Below, in pieces: positions 46,919 to 57,593 of a DNA stretch of 64,000 bases. Position numbers and translations under genes: made by a program. The stretch's first letter is position 1, and every line of letters starts with the position of its first letter. The notes under the pieces were generated by a model. That model did not search any database, was not told the origin of the DNA, and saw nothing but the letters and a program-made list of their open reading frames with translations. The DNA is from Xanthomonas euvesicatoria pv. euvesicatoria (GTDB lineage: Bacteria; Pseudomonadota; Gammaproteobacteria; Xanthomonadales; Xanthomonadaceae). The DNA lies in contig NZ_JAJIUJ010000015.1 in NCBI RefSeq assembly GCF_020880415.1, forward strand, positions 1 to 64,000. The letters are read 5' to 3'.

Positions 46919-47566
46919 ATGAGCCTGTCCGAAAGCGCTGTTGTCTTCTCGCGCTCCAAGGCGACATTGGGAGGCAGCGATGTGGGCATGGTCGGGATGC
47001 TCGATGGCCAGGAGCATCTTGTCAAAACCGGAATTTCGCGCAGCCTGCTGGGTCAGGCAGTGAAATGTTGCGCGAAGGGGCAAGGCGCGGAGGCCAACAA
47101 ACGCTTGGGCTACATCGTCGGCTCGGCAGCCAGGCTGCTTGAGGGCAGCATGGACAAGCAGGCCACGCAGCAATGGCTGACACTGGCCTTCCATGCCTTT
47201 CTCGATACCGAAAAAGGTAAGAGATTGACGGAAAAAGCGAAGACGGATGCGTTGGACATCGACGATGTCTGCGAGATTCACGAAAGCCTGGTTGCTGCAG
47301 ATCCTCGTCTACGCAATCCGCTTGGCATCCCGGCCTTGTTTGACATCATCAACGTCGCTGCCGCACAGGATTTGGTCAACGCGCTACAGGCACGCCATCT
47401 TCCGCGGCAACACATTCCGGACTCATCGCTGCTGACACTACCCGACAACGCCTTCATCGCCTCGCGACTGATTCATGATGCAGAGCCGCTGGATACATTC
47501 CTGACCAAGGCGTTCTTGCCGCCTGACGTTTCGCTTGCGCAGGCAAGCAAGCCGCTGCCCGTGTGA
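46919..47566 (+). CDS. Hypothetical protein, possible N-terminal half of a kinase-fold effector
   Basis: 215 residues from ATG 46919; no good ribosome site. The beginning GGSDVGMVGMLDGQEHLVKTG resembles a glycine-rich strand pair followed by a Lys (K36) as in the N-lobe of kinase folds. It lacks catalytic-loop motifs, which occur instead in the next ORF (47563-48231). The two overlap by 4 bp in different frames (GTGA), so they are either a coupled pair or one gene split by a small frameshift. It lies beside xopP, in a region less GC-biased than the core genes. Effector status is inference only. Confidence 0.6.
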   Translation: MSLSESAVVFSRSKATLGGSDVGMVGMLDGQEHLVKTGISRSLLGQAVKCCAKGQGAEANKRLGYIVGSAARLLEGSMDKQATQQWLTLAFHAFLDTEKGKRLTEKAKTDALDIDDVCEIHESLVAADPRLRNPLGIPALFDIINVAAAQDLVNALQARHLPRQHIPDSSLLTLPDNAFIASRLIHDAEPLDTFLTKAFLPPDVSLAQASKPLPV

Positions 47567-48231
47567 AAAGCGCAGCCGGCAGCGGTGCGCAGGCCGATGA
47601 ACTCGCCGCAGACCACGCGCTGCTTGCGCGGATCAACGATCCGGTCAATCTTCGTTCGGGCAAACAGGCGTTGATCGATACCTTGCGCCACAGCGGTCTG
47701 GACGGGCTGTTCGCCTCGTTGCTGGCCAGGCTGACCCTGGGCGAAGCGTCTGATCTGGGCCCTGACAATATGCTGGTCATTCCCGGAGAAGATGCACGCC
47801 ACAAGGTCGTCAGCATTGACGTAACCGGCTTTCGCTACGACCGGGAGAAAGATACCCCGGCAAATCCACGAGAGCCGCTTCGGTATGGTTGGGGAGACGT
47901 CGTCCAGAACCCGGCACGGGCGCTGCAAGTGCTGCTTGATGCCAGCGTGATGAGCAGCCGTTATGCGAAAGGCCTGGATGGCGTACATGCCATGGTGATT
48001 GAGGCGATACGCGAGGCGCTTGCCTGGCAAGCCACGCCTGAAGTGGAAATGGTCAAGCAGTGGTACGCCGCGCTCGATGTAGACTCCGCCACGTCCTCCT
48101 TGCGCTCGTTGGGCGCTCAGCTGAAAGACATGTCTGGCGCGGGTTGGATGCCGGATGCCGCGCTGGTGAATCAGGTGTTGGCACGCAATTCCTCCTTCCT
48201 CAGCAATGTGATTCAAAAATCCCGGACATGA
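47563..48231 (+). CDS. Hypothetical protein, possible C-terminal half of a kinase-fold effector
   Basis: 222 residues from GTG 47563, overlapping the upstream stop. The stretch LGEASDLGPDNMLVI (D64, N69) followed by KVVSIDVTGF (D86) resembles the catalytic loop and metal-binding Asp of atypical kinase folds used by several bacterial effectors. The frame is open back to 47527, so joining with the preceding ORF near 47564 needs only loss of two bases (for example one GT unit in GTGTG), giving about 436 residues. No family name is certain. Confidence 0.6.
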   Translation: MKSAAGSGAQADELAADHALLARINDPVNLRSGKQALIDTLRHSGLDGLFASLLARLTLGEASDLGPDNMLVIPGEDARHKVVSIDVTGFRYDREKDTPANPREPLRYGWGDVVQNPARALQVLLDASVMSSRYAKGLDGVHAMVIEAIREALAWQATPEVEMVKQWYAALDVDSATSSLRSLGAQLKDMSGAGWMPDAALVNQVLARNSSFLSNVIQKSRT

Positions 48232-48554
48232 CGGTTGCGACCAGTACGTGCCACGGGCTGCACGTGCGCGATACCAGTACCGCCCACGGCGACGGTCAGG
48301 CGAACCACGCCTGGCCGCGCGCCAATGCCTGCGCGTGCACGGGCTCGCGCGTCGACACCGGCTTCATTCCGCACGGCGTTGGCGGGCAAAAAGACCGAGC
48401 TCCCTGCCCGCCGAATTGCCTCGATCAGATGCTCACCGTCTTCAGGTCCCTGCCTGGCCCGCTGCAACTGGCCACTCACGTTGAGCGATCCGTGGAGCCT
48501 TGAGCCGTGTGTTCGAGGATCTCTTCCTTGGTGAGGACAGGCGACGTGTCGTGA
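48232..48554. other. Intergenic region between the ORF pair and the xopP 3' end
   Basis: About 320 bp between convergent transcription units. No gene, terminator with T-run or repeat was recognised. Confidence 0.5.
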
Positions 48555-48753
48555 TTAGCGCTGCCCACCAGCGCCAGCCACCCAAAGCTGGCCAAGCAGC
48601 TTGGAGCCGATGGTTGCCCGGTGCACCTTGGCCTCGGTATTTCCGAGGGCGCGCATCATCTCCTCCCAGCGTGCGCCCAGGTTGACTTCTCTCTCCGTCT
48701 TCAAGTGGACGGCGGCCAAGTCCTTATAGTCGAGCGCGCGCAGCGCGTCGGGG
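48555..48753 (-). pseudogene. Displaced 3' coding segment of xopP
   Basis: In the minus-strand frame offset by one base from xopP, about 65 clean codons (PDALRALDYKDLAAVHLK, later RWEEMMRALGNTEAKVHR) run to a TAA at 48555. In contrast the annotated xopP frame ends in low-quality Arg-rich sequence. Removing one base from the run of six Cs (plus strand G-run 48750-48755) joins the two and gives a 714-residue protein. Confidence 0.72.
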
Positions 48754-50700
48754 GGTGACCGGTCTTTTGGCATGTACGTGGACGAACCAGGGCCGCGGGA
48801 TGTTTCCATTCGACTGCGGCGTGTGATCGATACGCACTTCGAATAGCCTGCCACGGTCGCCAATGTCGTCCTCCGAGCGAAGGCGGCGCGGCGACGTGAC
48901 GCGTGCCAGTCCATTCATCGCCAACAGGCGCTCCAGATGCGGCGCACGTGGCTGCGGATCGGTCTTGAGCGCATCGGCTTCGCGCCGTTTGAAATCGTGC
49001 TCGATCCTCTGGAGAAGACGCAGCCGCGTGTCGAGGTGGTCGATGCGCGCGTCTCCTGCACGGAGTTTGCCTTTGAGCTGCAGCACACGCTCACTGGATC
49101 CGAACCAGCCCTGCATGGTGATCCTGGCAGAATCGAAGGCCGTCGCCGCGTCATATCTGGAGTCGCCGATCAGCCGCTCTACGTCGGTGGTGTCCTTGCC
49201 AAGGCGCTTGGCGAGCGCGATGAAATCGCCCCCGAGTTCTGCTACCGGCAACGACTCCAGACGCGTGCCTTTCAGTATCTCGTCGGCCTGCTTTTGCGCT
49301 GCGCTGCGCTCGTCCATGACCCGCCGCGCGGGCGCTGCCGCCGAGCTGGAAGCATCAGGCGTGCGCACGCGTGCCCTGCGCGGCCGGCTCGATTTGCCTG
49401 TTGTCGTCGTGGTTGTCGGCACGCTTGATGTTAGCGACGCCGGTGCCTGCCCGGGCGAGGCCGCTGCTGCGCCAATCAGCTGTCTGTCCTGGACGGCGAA
49501 CTCACACATGTCAACAATCGCCTGACGTTGGTCGGCAAGTGCCTGTGCAAGATCGAGCATCGTTGGCCATAGATGATCTCTGGCATGCTCACCTGCTTCG
49601 ATGAGCGCGGCGGCATCCACACACAGCTGCATCCCGGCTCGGCCGCGTATCTCGGCGTATCCGACGAGTACCTTTTTGCACCGGGCCAGCCCCTCCGGGG
49701 TGAGCGAATGCTCGGTTGAGGAAAAGCGTTCGACATGGACCTGGATCACATGCTTGAGCGCTTCGCCCACCTCAGCATGGTGAAGGCTGTCGATTTCTTC
49801 GAGTTCCCTCAGTCCGTCAAGCACCTGGGGCAGGCCGCACTCGCTGGCCTCATCGGCAAGTCGCCTTGAATGTATTTCGACGAGCATTCCGCGGACGGTC
49901 TGCATCCGTTCATGGCACGATCCCATCATCGCCCTGACGACCGGGAGATGGTCATTGAGCGAGTCACGCGGCCCCTGACCCGTCATCGGCGACCTGATGC
50001 GCTGGCAAACCTCCTCCATCGCTGCAAGCGCATTCAGAAGATGCCCGCGTAACGCAAGCCATGGTCCCGGTTGCTGCAGACGCATGGCGTCAGCGGACAA
50101 CACCACCATCTCGACCCTTTGGGTATTCACATGGCCAAATTCGGTGGCCATTTTCTGATCGATCATCTTCTCGCATGCGCCGTAGTGAAGCGAGGCGGCT
50201 ACTGCGAAATGCGGCACCAGGAAATTCTCGTGTTCTTCGACGTTGTCGACCGGCATGCGTTTTTGGATATTCAGCTCGGCCAGCGCCTGCAAGGCTTGTC
50301 GAGCGGATTCGATCGCAGACTTTCCGGATTCGAGTCTTGCTTCCAGCGCTCTGATATCCGCTGGTGCGTCACGTTTTTGTGCCAGGTCGTTGAAGCGTTT
50401 CAGCCTGGATGAGGCCTTGCTCAATACTTCGAAAGGATCTGGCCCTTGCGGAACTGGCGCCGCGGCAAAGAGCGCCGCCATGACGTCCTGTGCGTTGGTG
50501 GACGATGCCGCTGGAAGATTGGCTCTGGAGGCTCGGCCCAGCCGTCGCGGCCTGATGGAAAGTCCGCCGAGTTGCGCTGAGGGCGCCGCACTGGCGGCAG
50601 AGCTACTTGCGGCTGATCCCGAGCCCGATGGTGTCGGTGCAGTTTGAATCAATTGCGCGGGATCCGGTGGGGCCTGCTTGGTCGATTCAATTTTAGGCAC
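48724..50700 (-). CDS. xopP: XopP-family type III effector, frameshifted near the 3' end
   Basis: 658 residues as read, from GTG 50700 with GGAGG 8 bases upstream. The N-terminus is Ser/Ala/Pro-rich and flexible (about 1-65), as usual for type III secretion signals. The rest is mainly alpha-helical, with a Thr/Ser-rich linker near 430-470. I recognise it as XopP-like from overall sequence style and from position beside katE, as I recall in X. citri; no conserved catalytic motif is known to me. XopP proteins interfere with plant immunity. A perfect PIP box upstream supports HrpX control. The last 16 or so residues are out of frame relative to the likely original sequence (see the displaced segment). 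Confidence 0.75.
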   Translation of the reverse strand: MPKIESTKQAPPDPAQLIQTAPTPSGSGSAASSSAASAAPSAQLGGLSIRPRRLGRASRANLPAASSTNAQDVMAALFAAAPVPQGPDPFEVLSKASSRLKRFNDLAQKRDAPADIRALEARLESGKSAIESARQALQALAELNIQKRMPVDNVEEHENFLVPHFAVAASLHYGACEKMIDQKMATEFGHVNTQRVEMVVLSADAMRLQQPGPWLALRGHLLNALAAMEEVCQRIRSPMTGQGPRDSLNDHLPVVRAMMGSCHERMQTVRGMLVEIHSRRLADEASECGLPQVLDGLRELEEIDSLHHAEVGEALKHVIQVHVERFSSTEHSLTPEGLARCKKVLVGYAEIRGRAGMQLCVDAAALIEAGEHARDHLWPTMLDLAQALADQRQAIVDMCEFAVQDRQLIGAAAASPGQAPASLTSSVPTTTTTTGKSSRPRRARVRTPDASSSAAAPARRVMDERSAAQKQADEILKGTRLESLPVAELGGDFIALAKRLGKDTTDVERLIGDSRYDAATAFDSARITMQGWFGSSERVLQLKGKLRAGDARIDHLDTRLRLLQRIEHDFKRREADALKTDPQPRAPHLERLLAMNGLARVTSPRRLRSEDDIGDRGRLFEVRIDHTPQSNGNIPRPWFVHVHAKRPVTPRRAARARL

Positions 50701-51375
50701 GGTGCATCCTCCGATATCGCCATTCGATTTGCTCGCACACCGCGCCCAGTTTTCCCCGTCCCGGAATGTGCGTGGAACGTGGCGGCGCCTTACGCCAGGC
50801 CTTGCGAGCCGGCAGCGATGCGTGTTGCCACTGCGTGGCGCAGTCACCGCGTGACCCGTGCCATGGCGCTCGAACCGCCTGCCTCATCGTGTTGCATGCT
50901 GCAGTGCCTGCCTCACTCACTGCTGGCTCGACCCGGCATTGTTCATCATGCAATTGCGGATGACGTGCAGCGAAAACCGTGTTGCCGTTTCAACGCAGGA
51001 AGCACGACCCACTCATGTCGATGTGCGTGACATCGCTGCCTTAGTAAACCACCGAATGCGGCGCGGTTTGCATGCGGCGCGAATGCGTGGTGACTGAGAC
51101 GAAGACGAGCCGGCTGCGCATGCAGTTGTTCAATGACCAGACGAGGCGGTCAAGGCATCTCCCAATAACTTGGGCACCTCTCAAGACCCGTCATCATGTC
51201 CGATGCCTTTGAATCATCGGCACAACGCTCAGGAATCAAGAAACGACGCAATGTTGCAGATCCGGTGGACGCCTATCCATGGCAAGCCCTTGTTCGGAAA
51301 CCTCATCAGGCAGTTCGAGAGAATTTTCAGGCTCAACGCACGTCTTGCGCATGCACGTTGAGATCGCCCCGCCCT
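50701..51375. other. Long xopP leader and upstream region
   Basis: 675 bp with no convincing gene. It holds the PIP box at 51079-51103 and, if the -10-like element is right, an untranslated leader of about 335 bases before xopP. The segment 51110-51375 contains the 3' flank of the AraC-type regulator gene. Confidence 0.6.
51043..51103 (-). promoter_or_regulatory. PIP box and -10-like element for xopP
   Basis: On the minus strand TTCGT-N15-TTCGC (51103-51079) fits the plant-inducible-promoter consensus TTCGB-N15-TTCGB exactly. TTTACT (51048-51043) begins 30 bases downstream of the box, the distance expected for the -10 region of HrpX-regulated genes, although it matches TATAAT at only four of six positions. 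The xopP start is 380 bp downstream of the box. Confidence 0.72.
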
Positions 51376-52101
51376 CTACACTGGTTCGGCTGAAAACTGC
51401 TGCGCATTCGCCAACGCACGATATTCGCGCGGCGTCATGCCGACCGCTTGCTTGAATTGCCGCGCGAACGCGCTTTGGTCGCTGAAGCCGCAAGCGTGGC
51501 CGATTTCGGTAAGGCTCTTGTTTCCGTGCAGCAGATGCATCGCCATCTGCAGACGCAGCTTGGCCAACACTTGCTGCGGCGTGAGCTGGAATACCTTGCG
51601 GAACGAGCGCTGCAGCTTGGACATGGAAAACCCGGTGATCTCCACCAGCGCCTGCATGCGGACGTTCTGCGCGTAATTGGCGTTGAGATACGCCAGCGCA
51701 AGTCGCAGCTTTTCGTACTGCGATTCGTGCCCGTCCTGCGGGCCCAGATCGCGCGAGATGCCGATGATGCCCTGCACCTTGCCATTCACCAGCAACGGAC
51801 GCTTGCAGGTCAGGCACCAGCCAGGCTCACGGTTAGCGAACAGGTGGAGCTCCAGCAGGTTGTCGATCACCTCGCCGGCCAGCACCTGCTCGTCCTGATT
51901 GGCGTAATTGGCGCCCAGGCCACTGGGATAGACCTCGGCAACACGCTTGCCGATCAGGTCCTTGCGCGATTTCAGCCCCAGCCGCCGCAGCATGGTCTGG
52001 TTGACGTGGGTGTAGCGGCCCTCGCGATCCTTGACGAAGAACAACACGTCCGGCACGGCATCGAACAACGCTTCAAGATCGGCAGGATCGATGCTCTTCA
52101 T
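51376..52101 (-). CDS. PAS domain-containing AraC-family transcriptional regulator
   Basis: 241 residues. The N-terminal PAS/PAC fold covers about 5-125 (LFDAVPDVLFFVKDREGRY, later GIIGISRDLG). The C-terminal AraC-type double helix-turn-helix covers about 135-235 (LVEITGFSMSKLQRSFRKVF, LTEIGHACGFSDQSAFARQF). A PAS sensor in front of an AraC DNA-binding domain suggests a small-molecule or redox input. The target genes are unknown; it is convergent with nothing and lies upstream of the xopP leader in the same direction. Confidence 0.87.
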   Translation of the reverse strand: MKSIDPADLEALFDAVPDVLFFVKDREGRYTHVNQTMLRRLGLKSRKDLIGKRVAEVYPSGLGANYANQDEQVLAGEVIDNLLELHLFANREPGWCLTCKRPLLVNGKVQGIIGISRDLGPQDGHESQYEKLRLALAYLNANYAQNVRMQALVEITGFSMSKLQRSFRKVFQLTPQQVLAKLRLQMAMHLLHGNKSLTEIGHACGFSDQSAFARQFKQAVGMTPREYRALANAQQFSAEPV

Positions 52102-52232
52102 GCGAGAGGGTTCATGCAGGGCAAGGTGCTCGAGACCGGGAAAGGCGCATCAAACCAGGCGCGCGATCGAAACGATTCGCCCCTGCCGCGCCATGATACG
52201 CCGCATGCGCGATCGGCCTGCGGCCGGAGGAC

Positions 52233-52691
52233 TCAGCGCGAGGTGTTGCCTGCGTCCACTGCCGCCGGTGCAGGCTTGGCATCTCCCGCCGCAGCGGTCG
52301 GGTTACCGATGCGATCCAGCGGCACCTGTCGCGCACGCCAGCTCTGCACTACCGCCGCACCGGCCTGTGAGCCCACCTGCACGCGCAGCCGCGCGCTGCC
52401 GCCGGGCGCGATGAACTCGATCTCGCAGTCGCCCGCGGCCATGCAGCTATCGGCCGCAAGGGGATCCACCAGTTGCCAGCCTTGCTCCATCACCGCCTGC
52501 GCAAACGCGCGATACCCCATGCCGGATTTCAGCACGGCCGGCAATGGCACGCTCGTATCGCCGCCTTGCTCGGAAGACGCAACCGCCACCGGGGCGCGCG
52601 CGGGCGCAACGGCAGGCCGCGACGCGGCGCCCAGGGCGGGACTGCAGATCAGAGCGATTACCCACAATGCGGGGCGGAACGACGTGCGCAT
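52233..52691 (-). CDS. Secreted protein of unknown function
   Basis: 152 residues with a signal peptide (FRPALWVIALICSPALGAA, cleavage near 23). The mature part begins with an Ala/Pro/Val-rich stretch, includes one Cys pair (DSCMAAGDCEIEF) likely to form a disulfide, and ends in an Ala-rich tail. No family recognised. Confidence 0.62.
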   Translation of the reverse strand: MRTSFRPALWVIALICSPALGAASRPAVAPARAPVAVASSEQGGDTSVPLPAVLKSGMGYRAFAQAVMEQGWQLVDPLAADSCMAAGDCEIEFIAPGGSARLRVQVGSQAGAAVVQSWRARQVPLDRIGNPTAAAGDAKPAPAAVDAGNTSR

Positions 52692-52993
52692 GCAAACGGT
52701 CCTTGCGGTCCTGGCAGGGAACTTGGAAGAGGAAGATGCGCTAGTTTGACATGCCTGTGATGCGCTGCGGCAATTGCATTTGGGATGCATTGGCCCGTGA
52801 TCTGCACCGCGGCGTTGCAAGCGGTTCACGTCAAGCGTACTCATCCAGCGCGCGGAATGTCAGTGGAACGGCCAGACGCTCCGGATCGACGATTGCCGCC
52901 GGCGGACTCATCGGTATCAGCGCGTCCACCGCCGATCCGGTCGCCATCGTCGCAAGCAAGCTGCATCATTGCGGTTTGCGCGCGGAGTTCCCG
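52692..52993. other. Divergent intergenic region
   Basis: 302 bp between two divergent small genes. It should hold both promoters; no specific site was identified. Confidence 0.45.
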
Positions 52994-53401
52994 ATGGCCA
53001 TTGCCAATGCTTCAACCCCAACGTCTTCAACCTATGCAGTCGGCCAGCTATGGCGCTGCCGCGGGCGCAGTGCCGCCGAAACGCCGCTACTGCTGATCAA
53101 CCAGATCGATACGCATCCGCAGGGTGGCCAGATCCTGCACGTGACCATCAGCGAGGTCCAGGTCCGTCATGCGGGAATGCCCAACGGAACGCTGGACACG
53201 CTGCCGCACATTCCGGTGATTGCACAGACGCTGGAGCGCAGCGCTGCCGAACACGTCGGCGACAGCACGCCCAATCAGGCGTATCTGCCCGGGTATGCCG
53301 AGTGGAAGGCCGCGTTCGACGCCGGGCGTGCCGGCTCGTTCGGGATTGCGGTGTCGGAAATTCTAGACATCGTGGAAGGCCAGCTGGCCAAGCGCGGCTA
53401 G
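52994..53401 (+). CDS. Conserved hypothetical protein
   Basis: 135 residues from ATG 52994, preceded by GGAG at 7 bases; longer in-frame starts exist but the upstream residues look random. The protein is soluble and compact (GQLWRCRGRSAAETPLLLINQID, then GGQILHVTISEVQVRH, both read in parts). No family recognised. Confidence 0.6.
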   Translation: MAIANASTPTSSTYAVGQLWRCRGRSAAETPLLLINQIDTHPQGGQILHVTISEVQVRHAGMPNGTLDTLPHIPVIAQTLERSAAEHVGDSTPNQAYLPGYAEWKAAFDAGRAGSFGIAVSEILDIVEGQLAKRG

Positions 53402-53603
53402 CGCTGCGCAGGTATCAGGTGGGCATGGACTGCCGGCAAGACTGCAGTGCACGCGCGGCAGATGCGAGGTGGAATAGCGGCTGCGTGCTCTGGCGGTGCG
53501 CGCAGTCGGCGCGCTAGCACTCCAGGCGCAACGGGCAGGATGCGGTTGCCAAAACGCTGACTTCGACAACGCCCATCGCCCAGGGAACGCATTCGCTCAA
53601 GCA

Positions 53604-53634
53604 ACCGACACGCCGCGCCTGGCGGCGTGTCGGT
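53604..53634 (-). terminator. Hairpin after the S9 peptidase gene
   Basis: A perfect 13-bp stem (53604-53616 with 53622-53634, loop GCCTG) ends 7 bp downstream of the minus-strand stop at 53641. There is no T-run. Confidence 0.6.
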
Positions 53635-53640
53635 CGTCCG

Positions 53641-55761
<2,121 letters not shown>

Positions 55762-56050
55762 CGAGATCTCCGGCAACGGCAAAACGTCGATGGTAGGCGT
55801 TGCTGCGGCGCACGCGCAAAGGCAGAGAGGTCCTGCGGCGCGACGTGGTGCGCCGCGCACGCATGCGTCGCCCATGCCGCTGCACGCGACACGGGCGGCT
55901 GGGCGCTTTAGAGCGGCTTACAACGTAGCGAGCAGTCGTCAGGTGGGTGCGGACGGTGCACTCAAAACCGGCGTGGACGAGTGGTACATGCCGATTCCGG
56001 GCACCGGCCGCGCCCGCCTGGCGGCTGCGCAGTCGTTTTGTTCGCTGCTC

Positions 56051-56887
56051 TTAGAAGCGGTGCGACAAGCCGACGTAGACCTGGGTGTCGGGCGTGCGGT
56101 CGTTGAGGCCGAAATTGGCGCCTACGTCCAGCTGCAGGAGCGGATTGAGCAGATACGACGCCGCGATATCGGCCGAGTACTGCTCCACGGTCTGCGCCGG
56201 ATCGCGGTTGATGGAGGACCACACCTCCACCGCCATCGACAACTTTGGTGTCAGTGGGCGCGCCAGATTGATCACGTTGACGATGGCCACATGCTTGCCG
56301 CTGCCATCGCTGTCGGCCAACCAATCCAGTTCCGGACCGAACGTCAGCGAGAAGCTGCTGGGCAGCACGAAGTTGACCGGCAGCGCCAGGCCGCCTTCCC
56401 AGGTGTCGTTGCCCAGGCCGGTACGCGCGGTGGGTGCCTTCACGAACGGCAGCAGCGCCACGCTGGCGGTGTCGCTCTCGTACACACGCGCCTTCATGCG
56501 CAGATAGAGATCGCCGCCGCCGCTCAGGCTGCTGCGCGCACCGGTGGCGCGGTCGGTGGTCTTGACCTGCAGTTGCGGCGCCCAGTTGAGTTGCAGATCG
56601 ATGCGGTCGCTGACGCCGTACTTGAGCGTGGGATTGGTGAAGTACGCCGTCTCTGTGCGTGTGCCGGGCTGGCTGTCGCGCGTGTAATTGCCGATGTCGG
56701 TTTCCAGTTGCCACTCGCCAGCCGGCACGGTGCAGGTGGCATTGGCCTTGGTCGGCCGATCGGTGCAAAGCGCCGCGTCGGTGGCGTCTTGCGCCTGCGC
56801 CTGAACTGCGAGGCTGCTCAGCGCTGCCGTAACGATGACGGCGAGCAGTGTCTTGCGGGAAGACGAGCGCGAGGTGATGGTGGGCAT
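56051..56887 (-). CDS. Outer-membrane beta-barrel protein, phenol MetA-pathway transporter-like
   Basis: 278 residues with a signal peptide ending near AQA-Q33. Alternating beta-strand pattern throughout and a C-terminal aromatic residue (LSHRF) indicate an outer-membrane barrel. ETDIGNYTRDSQ and FTNPTLKYGVSDRIDLQLNW fit the 'putative MetA-pathway of phenol degradation' family. The transported substrate is unknown. Confidence 0.72.
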   Translation of the reverse strand: MPTITSRSSSRKTLLAVIVTAALSSLAVQAQAQDATDAALCTDRPTKANATCTVPAGEWQLETDIGNYTRDSQPGTRTETAYFTNPTLKYGVSDRIDLQLNWAPQLQVKTTDRATGARSSLSGGGDLYLRMKARVYESDTASVALLPFVKAPTARTGLGNDTWEGGLALPVNFVLPSSFSLTFGPELDWLADSDGSGKHVAIVNVINLARPLTPKLSMAVEVWSSINRDPAQTVEQYSADIAASYLLNPLLQLDVGANFGLNDRTPDTQVYVGLSHRF

Positions 56888-57593
56888 TGCGGTGATTCCA
56901 GGGCAAAGCGCGGCACGAATCGCATGACCGTGCCGCGCTGAAGAGTGGGAGGTGGTGCGTTACGACGCGCGGTATGGCGGCGCTGCACTTGGTCTGCAGT
57001 GCCGCAACTGCGGTTTTTTCGGGGCGGCGTCGGTGCGGTCGCGATGCGATGCACACGCCCACTGCAGGGAAGTGCGCGGGCCTGCACTGCCAGACACTTG
57101 CCTGGCGTTGCGGCGTCATGCACAGCGCATGAGCGCACCACGGTCTACCGCGTGGTTGGGATCAGATCAGTCCAGGCATGCAGCACTCGTAGCGCACCGT
57201 TGTGCGGGAGACGGCACGATAAGCAGCAGCGGCATAAAGTCGCTATGCACGGCAGTTGCGCAGGGCGTAAAGCCGGCGCAAAGACATTGAATCTGGATGG
57301 CGGGTTAGCGGGTGGCTGTGCAGGCCGCGATGCCCGCATGCGGCAGTGCTGCACGGTTTGCATGCGGTGTGCAGGACGCAGTGGCAGCGATGCAATCGAA
57401 ACGGCGAATCGAGCTCCATCGTGCGCAGGACCTGGCGCCATTGCAGCGCTGGCATGTCTTCGCCAGGTAAAGCCCGGGGGCCCAGACAGCTGTTTCCCGT
57501 TCCCTCACAGCTGTGCTGGATCAAGCTGCGCGCACAACCAGGCGCGGCTTGCAGATGGCGCATGCGGGGCGCATGCGCCATCTGGCATCACAC
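56888..57593. other. Long intergenic region
   Basis: 706 bp with no convincing gene; open frames here are Cys/Arg-rich and unlike real proteins. It contains the hairpin at 57552-57584 and the promoter of the beta-barrel gene. Confidence 0.55.
57552..57584 (-). terminator. Hairpin after the OPT transporter gene
   Basis: A perfect 14-bp stem (57552-57565 with 57571-57584) and a 5-base loop lie 10 bp downstream of the minus-strand stop at 57594. No T-run. Confidence 0.6.
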
